A DNA stretch of 64,000 nt. It comes from Austropuccinia psidii. Lineage: Eukaryota; Basidiomycota; Pucciniomycetes; Pucciniales; Sphaerophragmiaceae. Where the stretch lies: assembly GCA_023105745.1 (NCBI GenBank), contig JALGQZ010000014.1, positions 2,389,888 through 2,453,887 on the forward strand, given 5' to 3'. The stretch's first letter is position 1, and each line of letters begins with the position of its first letter. This document shows positions 55,485 through 64,000 of the stretch, in pieces. A program made the position numbers and the translations under genes. The notes under the pieces are model-generated. The model was not told the origin of the DNA and did not search any database. It saw only the letters and a program-made list of their open reading frames with translations.

Positions 55485-57480
55485 GTATCCCCCTCTTGAA
55501 AATGGTGGGCACCCAAAAACCATAATAAGCTACTTCTATTGAGTGTCATCCACATTCCACACATTTTTTCAAAAATATCTTAATTTTAAATTTCTGTTAT
55601 TCTGGATCATTGTCCTGAAAACCCTCTGTCTTCACTCTTATTTCCTTTCCATTTCATTCATGAAGCCTTCAAGCTTCCATAAAAAAGGAAGTGTCTTCTC
55701 TTTGTCAATCTCTTACTTTTGAGTCTTCTTTTTCTAAATAAAAAAAATAATCTAAAAAACACCCTTGGGATATATCCAAAAAATAGTTCTGCACTTATGA
55801 TCAACTCAAAAAATGAAGCCAAATAGCTATATGATTTTCATTTGCTTAAGAATGGCCAAGACTAGCCTTCCCGGTCATTTTGGCCATTTTCTTTATGGAA
55901 CTTTAGCCTTTGTTTTTCTGAAGCTTTTATGATGAGAGTGAACGTCCCTGAAGTCCTGAAAAATGGCTCTTATGGCCATTTTGGGGTCATTGGGTCCAAT
56001 GTATATTTTTTTATTTTTGGCTTCCATGTTGTCTATGGAATATTTGGCCATTCTATGTCATTAAGTTCTTTTGACTAATTCTTTTATTTCTGGCCATTTT
56101 GGAGTCATTGGGTCCATTGGAGATTTTTTTATTTTTTGCTTCCATGGTGTCTATGGAAGATTTGGTCATTCTATGTCATTAAGTTCTTTTGACTAATTCT
56201 TTTATTTCTGGCCATTTTGGCCAACTTTGGTCATTCACCGACCATGGTCCAAAATACACAGTTTGTATGGCATATTGGAGCCCCCGTGGGCCAAAACTTT
56301 CTTGTGCTACAGGGGTTCCAAGGGAACAATATGGGCTTTTTTCCCATACGGCTTCATCCAGGAACATAGTAGTAGAACTTCCCCAAAGCTGAGGGGGAGC
56401 TTCTGGATTGATGAAAGGGGGTTTCAAGGCCAATCTTGGGACCCATTATGAGGACCTAGAGGGGGCTATACTGAATGTTATGACCCCAGATTTTATAAAT
56501 TATAAAAACTGTCTGAGGAATGTTTAAGAAGAGTTCAAGAGGTCTTTAATTTGACTCATGGATAGGTCCTTCCCAGTGAATACTGAGATTGAATTTGGGA
56601 ACCCCTTGACCCAATTCCATGGAGAATTTTATGCCATAGGCATTCCTTGGAGAAAAATTCCTTTTTTGAGTGGATTGGTCAATCAATCACGCAGGATCTT
56701 TTATGACTTGTGGAAAAAATGAAACAGTTGTTGCGTTTTTTTGTGCTTGGTTTTTCCTTTATACCCAATTCTTACTGATACAAGAAATAAAAATGGAACC
56801 TCCCAATATGTGATAAGGGAGGTCAAACTTCTACTTTTACATGAAAGAAATAGAAAAGGAAATTATACAAGTAAAAGAAATAAAAATTCAAAATGAGATG
56901 ATAGAAAAAATATCTCCAAGAGGTGTCCTTCTTGGAGCAAGCTGCTTGATTTTTGCCATAATCTTCCTGAAATAGATAAAACCAAGCATTTGTTGCTCAT
57001 AGAGTTGCCAAGGTGTTGTTTTACAAGAATCAGAGACCCTCAGATATTAATACCAAGATATGGAGCTTACCTTCATACCTTCCACTCCCCACCAAGCACC
57101 ATAAAGAGATAAATTTTCCATAAATACTAACTTTATGTAAATAATGACCAGAAAAACCATGAGTAGAATAATATATGAAAGAAAAAAGAAGGAAATAAAT
57201 AAGCTTGGCCATATCTTCATTTGAAGGGCACAAGCTAAGGGTACCATTGTTTCAAGGCTTTCTGAATCTCTCCAAATGATTTGAAAAGTTCTCACAATGT
57301 TGCCAAGGTTATGATTACCACAATTCTGTTAGGATGTCCTCTGAAAGGTGCATTCCAGGAGGGGAACTTATTTTCATAAAATCCAATCTCCACCAAGAAC
57401 CAGAAATCAAATTTCTGAGGTATTTGGGACAGGCTTGTCAAAATACAGTTAGTGGAAGCCCTTTACAAGGACTGGTTAGC
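55485..57480. other. Element C 3' region: repeats, no supported gene
   Basis: It contains a polypurine tract complement at 55485-55497. A ~122-bp tandem repeat lies at about 55970-56215 (GGCCATTTTGG.GTCATTGGGTCC … CATTAAGTTCTTTTGACTAA). A more GC-rich patch lies at 56220-56460. Two diverged copies of a ~100-base block (GTTGCCAAGG…) lie near 57003 and 57300. No conserved coding sequence seen. Confidence 0.5.
55970..56215 (+). repeat. ~122-bp tandem repeat, two units
   Basis: Both units contain TCATTGGGTCCA, TGTCTATGGAA.ATTTGG and ATTCTATGTCATTAAGTTCT with few changes. Boundaries are approximate. Confidence 0.8.
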
Positions 57481-57489
57481 TGGTAGGTT

Positions 57490-57990
57490 TTAAAAATTTA
57501 TATTCAGTGAATCCTTTCCACTCCACAAGATACCATAATTTACCTCTTTTGAGTTTTTAGTCCAGAACCTGAGGAACTTCCCATTCTTCTTGCTCCTACA
57601 CTAGAGCTGGTGTTGTTGGAAATTTATGTCAATTTGGGGTATCTTAATGCTTGACTGGTATTGATAAGGACACACGAATGGCAGGTTGAACTGAATTCAA
57701 TTATTGGACAACTTGAGGTTATATTCATGGCTTCCAACCTTCTTATGAATATCTGAAGGGACCAACCAGCTTCCCGAGGGCTTCTTGGTGGGTCTAGTAG
57801 TGTTAATGCTATTTGAGGCTAGCCATAGGTTCTTAACAGGTTTCAAATCAGGTTTAATTGATCTATTTCTATCTGAATACCTCTTAGAAAGCTTGATTTC
57901 TGACTCTAATTTTTCTTTTACAATTTCCTGTACCAATTGGATTTTTGTTTTCAAAATTCAGGCAGATGTTTCTTGAGAAATATGGATTGA
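57490..57990 (-). pseudogene. Element C integrase C-terminus and chromodomain
   Basis: The minus-strand frame 57954-57697 encodes KRYSDRNRSIKPDLKPVKNLWLAS…TTRPTKK, typical of the region after the integrase core. Downstream, at about 57550-57490 in another frame, GKLWYLVEWKGF is a clear chromodomain core with the aromatic residues that read methylated histone tails. Frameshifts separate the two. Chromodomains direct integration of chromoviruses to heterochromatin. Confidence 0.8.
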
Positions 57991-58227
57991 GTTGGACCTA
58001 GGATTTCTTCAATAAATGGTGAAAAATTCTGATTGCTTTGTTGATGAATTTCCTTCCTGTATATAGGGAAATTCAGCCAGGGGGAGCCAAGTGTGCCAGT
58101 CATCCTTATGGTAACTCACATACATTGTAATATAAATTTCTGGAATCTTATTTATCCTTTCTTTCTGTCTATCTGTTTCAGGGTGAAAGTAAATTGAAAG
58201 ATCTCTTGATATCTTTAGCTGCTGAAA

Positions 58228-58657
58228 TTAATTGGTCCAGAATAATGAAACAAATAAGGAACCTCTATCACTAACACTACTTACTGGAAGTCCATTCTTG
58301 GAAAAGACATGGCTTATAGAGATTTCAGCTAAGCTCATGGAGCTGATTGCTGCATAAGCTGGAATTAATATTTCCATTTCTTCAAATATATCCACAAATA
58401 CTAAGATCAAATGAAAGTTTTTGAAGATGGAAAGTGAGTGGTTAAGTCCATTGATAATGAACTTCAAGGGCCAGATATAACTTGAAGATTCTTGAATAAT
58501 CCAAACTTCTTATGGTGGATTTTCTTGCTTCTTGAAAGTTGCTGACATAAGGAAACATAGTCCTTAATTCATTTACTAGTCCCAGCCCAATGGAAGTCCC
58601 TCTTGATGAGCTTGAGGGTCTTCTCCCAGGTAGGATTGCCAGCAAATGGTGAGTCAT
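58228..58657 (-). pseudogene. Element C integrase core fragments
   Basis: The frame 58657-58442 encodes the zinc-binding linker (GLVNELRTMFPYVSNF). The frame 58467-58228 encodes the core start (ILVFVD, equivalent to the first catalytic Asp block, and HVFSKNGLPVSSVSDRGSLF with the second Asp). Frameshifted and stop-ridden. Confidence 0.8.
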
Positions 58658-58958
58658 GACTCTTTTGAAGAATGCCCAATTTGATCTCTTTATTTCTTGT
58701 AATGACTACTCCATTTTTGAATAAAAGAAAATTTGATTGAGGTTCAGGAGAATAATCCAGATTTTGATAACCTCTTCCTAATTTCTTGAGTATTTCTTTA
58801 TACTGATTTTACTTACATACTTCCTTTGGAATTTGATCTGATAAATCTGGGAGAACTTCAATCTTTATTCTTGAATTTCATCTTTCTTAAGGACTTGATG
58901 GAAATTCTGAGGGTTTTTAGTAATTAATTCCAACCCCCCTCTCAGGATACACATTGCC

Positions 58959-60200
58959 CTAATTTGACAAGGACTCTTGTAAAATTGCCAGCATTCCTGG
59001 GAAGTAATTGATAGGGAAGTTAATTTTGGAGAGAAATTTATCCCAACAGTCTTGAAGGTAAGTAAGAACTTTAGAAACCATAAAATACTGTGGAGAAGAT
59101 TGGTCTGTTAGTACTTCAAAAATATTGGAAAGACAGCAACTAAATGCTCTCTGAAACTTAAGATCCCAAACTATTCCAAGGTGTCCCTTGTCATGAATTT
59201 CATAGTTGAGTTCAGCTGGGAGAAAGGTTTGACCATCAAATGCAATGGGATTGCTTCTTGAGTAATTCACATATCTCAGGAAAGAACCCAAGGAATAATC
59301 AGAAGCATCAGTATCTACAATAGTGGGTAGAGAAGTATTGAAATGGGATAGGATAGGAGCAGTTTTGAAAGATTCTTTGATTAATTTAAACTGACTAAGA
59401 TTCTATTCATTAAAGGTGAAAGGGATTTCATTTAAGAAGAGAAGTGAGAGAAGTTGTTTTTTTGGAGTAATTTTTCATGAAAGGGAAATAGAAACTGTAA
59501 AATTGAAGGGAATATTGAGGTGCCTTTATTTTCTTGGGCTGTGGCCGATTGAGGATCTTTTGAAACTTTGAAGAATCCATCTTGAGGCCATCAATTGAAA
59601 AAACATAACAAAGGTATTACAAACTTGATTCATGGAATACACACTTGGAGGATTTGAAAGACAGATTATTTTCCCACAGTCTTTGGAGGAAAGGTGTTTC
59701 ATGGTTCACATTTTCCTCCTCAGAACATGAGAAAGCTACAACATTATCTAGAGAAACCAGCACAAAAATATCTAAGAAATCTGAAAATATTTCATTGACC
59801 AGATTTTGGAATGAAGAATTATTAACACAATTAAATTATCATCCCCCTCTTTAATTCTCAGGAGATTATAAGCACCACAAAAGTCTACATTGGAGAAGAT
59901 AGTGGAGCTTATAAAGATGGTAAGCATCTGGTTCATTGGAGGAACAGGTTACCTGTTATTCCTAGTAACAGAATTAACCTTGTGGTATTGAACACACAAG
60001 GAAAGTACATTATACTTTTTCTCAACAAAAAAGGACAGGAGCTCTTATTTCTGAGGATCTTTGCAAGATGAAACTTTTCTCTTGATTATCTGATATTCAG
60101 GCCCATAGTGTTTCTGACTCATGATTTTATAAATAGTAGACAACACAAACTGGAGAGAGAGACTCCTCCAATTCAATATTGTGATCACAGGTGCAGTGTG
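58959..60200 (-). pseudogene. Element C reverse transcriptase and RNase H remnants
   Basis: RT start near 60.0-59.9 kb (PVPPMNQMLTIF, GAYNLLRIKEGD). The MPFG block is deleted. The catalytic YxDD box reads SLDN at about 59744-59755. RNase H lies in frame 59291-58959 (AFDGQTFLPAELNYEIHDKG, FEVLTDQSSPQYFM). The polymerase cannot be functional. Confidence 0.82.
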
Positions 60201-60509
60201 AAGGAAGTGTCTCTTATTTCACCTTGGAAAGATACAACCAAATCATGATGATAAGAAGGAGGAACTACCTTCAACACAGTTTCAATTTCTTCTGTCTCTT
60301 ACTTCTCATCCCACTACTCCTCCAGGAATTCATGAAAGGACAAAGAATTAATTTCTGGGTCCCTTTGAAAGGTATGAAGTGAATATATAGCAACATTTCC
60401 TCCAACATCTTTTATCTCATTGAAGACTTCCTCTCTTTATAGAAGTAGTTACTGAGAGGGAATGATGTGAGGAATATGCACAGAAGAAGGAAGGGAAGAT
60501 GTCTTAAGC

Positions 60510-60833
60510 TTACCAACCAGAGCAACACTTTACAGCAGGGGAAGAGTAATTACTGAAAGAAGGCGTAAGACCATCAGGATCTGTATAGCTGGGGTCATAG
60601 GTGATCAATACATTTTTCCAATTAATAACAGGAGTAAAATTGTAGAAGAAAACATAGCTCAAGATTAGGTCTTCTCCCTTGAGTGAATCTATGATAAGAA
60701 ATTCCCATTCAAAGCTTGGGAAAGAAGGAAAGTAAACAACCCATTTGGTATAATTGGTGATGAACAAGGAAGTTAATTCACTTGAATGCAAAATTAAAAG
60801 AGGAATCTTTTCAGGGAGCTCTGGCATAGTCAA
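60510..60833 (-). pseudogene. Element C protease C-terminal fragment
   Basis: 107-residue frame with LILHSSELTSLFI, FPSFEWEFLI and YNFTPVINWKNVLITYDPS, which are conserved blocks downstream of the protease active site in this gypsy family. The DTG/DSG motif itself is not in this fragment. Confidence 0.65.
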
Positions 60834-60897
60834 TCAGTACTTGAGAACAAAATTCTTTGCAATAAAAGAGTTTGTAGCACCTGAAAAAATGATAATA

Positions 60898-62300
60898 CTA
60901 TGAAAATATGAGATACTGAACAGAAGAAATTTTTAAAATTTCTTGAAACTGGTTTTTAGAGTGCACAATGTTGATCTTGAAGGAAATAAGTGTGAACCAC
61001 TGAAAACATAATGATTCCCATTGAGGTTTTTCCTGGCTTTCTGGGGAAGCCTTTTGATGCCCAGGCCTATTTTGAGGCCTCTTGAAGCATTTTTCAATTA
61101 GGTTCTTTCCACATAAAGAAGTGCATAAACCTTTTTTAATCCTCCTCTCCTTTGTAGAGCCAATTAATTTGTTTTCCTTGTTGAGGAGAGAAGCATGAGT
61201 TGTACCCTTAGAAACCTGAAAATTATTCCCCTTCTTATTCTTCTGGTGAGGCTTCTTGGAACATGAGTTCTGAGGAGTAATGAAAGAAATGGACCCACTT
61301 ACTGGAGACTTCTTTTCTTTATTACCACCCTTTTCCTTCTTTCTCTCATGGTACCTGGTATCTAATTCCAGAGTAATTTCCATGAGTTCTTGAAGCCAAG
61401 CCTCCTTTATACACATTGATGTAAGCTCTTTCTCCTCAATTCATAATTCTTTATAATAACGTTCTGAAATCAGCTATGTAAAAAGAAACAGGACCACTTT
61501 TCTTCATATCCAGATTGTCCAGCTCTTTTTCAGCTTTCCTTGCCACATTGGGGTCACCAAACAGAGTTAATAACTGTGTTTCAAAGAATTTCCAGTTATT
61601 AAGAAGGTAGGAAGGGTCTTAACTGGAAATATTTGATAGATAGGGTTCAATCCACTTTCCAGATCTTCCAGTGAGAAAAGAAGTTAAATAAAGCACCTTC
61701 TTACTGTCAGAGAGGAAGCTTACTGAGTCATTATGGAAAATTAATTGACATTATTGACTAAATCCTCTCAAGTTATGAGCTTGAGTGACATTAAAAGAAT
61801 CAGGTTCCTTCATAGATGGAGTCTTAAATTCTGGGGCTCTGGAATTTTCCCTTTGTGTAACTTCTTGAGTAATTTGTCCCATTAATTGAGTAATTCTCTC
61901 CATCATCTTGAGAAAATTTGATTCAGATTGAGAGACAAGAGGTTGATTGGAAAGGCCTAGATTTGGAGCCTCAGGAGCATATTTCAAGGAAGCTTCCACT
62001 TCAGTATCATCAACCTCTTTCTCTTCCATAGACTCCTGCCCTGTGTTATCTTCAGCTTCCCACAATCTATTACCAGGCCCTTGAGAACTGCCAGTGTAGC
62101 CACCAAACAAGCCAGAGAACATTTTTTATCTTCTATACTTCATTCTTCCTCTTCTGGAGGGTGCTTTTCCTTCCATTGGTGGTCCTCTGTCCAAATTTTC
62201 ACTCAGTTGATGAACTGACAGTGTGCAGTCAAGAGTAACCCTTTCTGCAGGAGTCAAAACAACTGAATTTCTTTGATATCTTGTATTCTTGGCTGGGGGG
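60898..62300 (-). pseudogene. Element C gag
   Basis: Read from about 62300: N-terminal basic region (NSPPAKNTRYQ, LDRGPPMEGKAPSRRG) interrupted by a stop before ATG 62122; acidic region; RAPEFKTPSMKEPDSF at the capsid start. The capsid is broken between 61750 and 61416. Then come ITLELDTRYHERKKEK and a knuckle remnant CTSLCGKNLIEKC in which the His ligand is lost. The order and motifs match a common rust gypsy gag. Confidence 0.85.
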
Positions 62301-63029
62301 CTATTCTTAACAGGCGTTATTTTGAATAGTAAGAAGAACTTGATGATTCTTTAGAATGGAGGAATTAAGGCTTGACAAAATCAAATAAAAAATGAGAAAT
62401 CTTGATGAGAAATTGAGGAATAAATCAAAAGTACTTAAGTGAAATCAACAAAAGAAACTCTTGAGGAATGTAGATTCCAGACTCAAAATCTTATGAGCAA
62501 TCCAATTTCTTTAAGAATTTCGAATCAATGTATTAAGTTCAGAATCAAATTTCAATTATGTCTTGAGGAATAAAGTCAATCAGTCAATATTTTCAATAAT
62601 AAATTCAATATCTTGAGGAATAATAATCAAATGACTCAATTAAATAAGCTTTTCAGAATCAATCAGTTATCTCAAAGAATCTAAAGAAATTTTAATCAAA
62701 CAAATAAAAAATCCTGCAACAATGAATAAATTGTCCAGATGAAACCCAATCAATCAAGCAATCAATTATAACCTGGTAAAACATTAATTTAATAAAAAAA
62801 GGAAACTTGATATTTTATCAAGAATTAAGAATAGAGTGAAATGGTTTTCAATCATTAAGAATGGGAAAAAAGTAAATTTTCAGATTAATAAAATGAGTGA
62901 GATGAAAATTGATGATAAATAATCACAACTCATGAAAATCATAAGAATATCACGATAAATTGATGAGTGAATTCTTTAATGAGAAATAATTAACAAAGAA
63001 AGAAGCAATTATGAGTTAATTAATATAAT

Positions 63030-63742
63030 ATAACAGGATCTCTTCTGAATGAAGAGGGCCTGGAACTTACTTGCAGAGGGCTCAGGATGGTTGAGAGGAG
63101 AAAATTAATTAATTTAATTGAAATATGATTTCTAATAGGAAATGAATAAGAAAAGAATAAACAATAATAATCAGTAAGAAATAAAGGAGACAACCACAAA
63201 CAAGCCCAAGTCCACTATTTCAGCCTGTAATGAGGAAAAAGAGGGTCTAATAAGGATATGTCCACTACAGCTCTACTTAAAAGGTGAGGAAACATGCAGA
63301 AATTGAATCAATACTTATATATAGCTTATTACAATAAAATAAAAATAAAATATTTATTAAATGATAAATTCAATATATTCATTGACTGGGTAAAAGTCCC
63401 CAGATGGAGGAAGAGGGACTGTTATATATGAGAATTCACCATCCATGGTTCAGAAGCTAAATCTGTTCAAAAGATTGATCAACGTGAAAAGTACAGGCCC
63501 TGGACAGGAGGTGTTTTGAATTGGGGTGATCATACAGTTTCAGACTTGTGAATCCAAAACTTTTTTGTTGAATCCAGCATGTAAAGGTTTTCACAGGTTT
63601 CATTGGGGAGTAAAACTGTATGAGTGTTTCAAATAAGATCCTCTGAAGCTGAATACTCATACACAGAAAGGATTTGTTTATTTGGTAAGCTTGGGTGGGG
63701 TTAAGGTTGAATAACCCCTACCCCCTGAGAGTGGTTGTGACA
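63030..63742 (-). repeat. Element C 5' LTR
   Basis: Direct copy of 54753-55484 with many substitutions. Its inner boundary (plus strand TATAACAGGATCTC) has lost the TGTCACAGG end, so no primer site can be placed. Ends GGTTGTGACA at 63742. Between gag and this LTR (62301-63029) is AT-rich leader without a gene. Confidence 0.82.
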
Positions 63743-64000
63743 GACATAGAGGTAATCAATTTGATTAAAATAGTATGAATTAGTAAAAGAGGAAACAATT
63801 GAAAAGAGCTCTCAAATCACTTTGAGAATACGTATCCAAGCTTTTGATGAGTTTGATTTACAATACTTCATAATTTCCAATATAGTCTCAAAGCCCTAGT
63901 TTAATTAAAATATTTTTGCAATTACTAATTACTTTTAAGTACATATGAAGACCCCTAAATACTCAAAGGTTAGAGAGAAAAATCTTTGAACCAAAAAATA
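63743..64000. other. Right flank, nothing recognised
   Basis: AT-rich, no ORF or repeat that I can name. Confidence 0.5.

Larger units (their letters stand above)
54753..63742 (-). mobile_element. Element C: chromodomain Ty3/gypsy retrotransposon, minus strand, decayed
   Basis: Direct repeats of about 0.72 kb at 54753-55484 and ~63030-63742 are the LTRs. The flanking pentamers GAAAT (54748-54752) and GACAT (63743-63747) match at four of five bases, a likely aged target duplication. Minus-strand remnants run in gypsy order from gag (about 62300) to chromodomain (about 57490). The family matches another abundant A. psidii gypsy group, from memory, and is unrelated to A, B or D. It is dead, with frameshifts and stops in every domain. 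Confidence 0.88.

Noticed and set aside
56179..56433. 84-codon minus-strand ORF in the GC-richer patch
   Set aside because: No conserved motif, overlapping ORFs on both strands; likely a by-product of local composition.

Overview
The window is retrotransposon-dominated fungal DNA, almost certainly from a rust fungus (Pucciniales). The gag-pol proteins of the two families called A and B here match, from memory, abundant Ty3/gypsy families of Austropuccinia psidii (myrtle rust). That species call is an inference. Support comes from the short GT-AG introns (57-67 bp), the AT-rich sequence, the tnp2-type CACTA transposase and four unrelated gypsy families. I see no ordinary host gene, tRNA, rRNA or CRISPR array.

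Layout: bases 1-1844 are the 3' part of a family A pol relic. From about 1845 to 48.3 kb lies one family B element that has been opened repeatedly. Its gag is split by an A-type LTR (2013-6538, target duplication GTGAT). Inside that LTR sits a ~2.4 kb copy (2324-~4711) of the element's own 3' end. B pol (7592-11578) is a single frame with six stops. The B 3' LTR (starts 11603) is split by a full family A element (11989-47467, TTTAG on both sides). The 5' LTR of A is split by a giant LTR element D (13296-37782, ACGC on both sides). D is split by a CACTA DNA transposon (24473-30500, TAC on both sides). This is a four-level nest, and every level is dated relative to the others by its target duplication.

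D is the most unusual element. Without the CACTA insertion it is about 18.5 kb long. It has 2.4-2.9 kb LTRs containing 253-256 bp satellite units, and an intact 1,032-residue RT-RNase H-integrase ORF. Capsid, zinc knuckle, protease, a second protease-like domain that has lost DTG, and further acidic modules lie in one frame broken by three stops. It also carries a diverged paralogue of the last module, an antisense serine-rich ORF, and four copies of a TTATGACCG dyad. The CACTA element has two convergent genes: a tnp2 transposase with two in-frame TGA codons, and an intact three-exon accessory gene of 561 codons.

Element A has a leader in which a 62-nt intron contains the start codon of the gag frame. 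Splicing it out would make an ATG in an overlapping +1 frame the first start codon. This is the clearest candidate for an undescribed control mechanism in the window.

From 48.3 to 54.75 kb the sequence is AT-rich, with LTR relics including an inverted A-like LTR. From 54753 to 63742 lies a minus-strand chromodomain gypsy element C with both LTRs and a heavily decayed gag-pol. The last 258 bases hold nothing I recognise.
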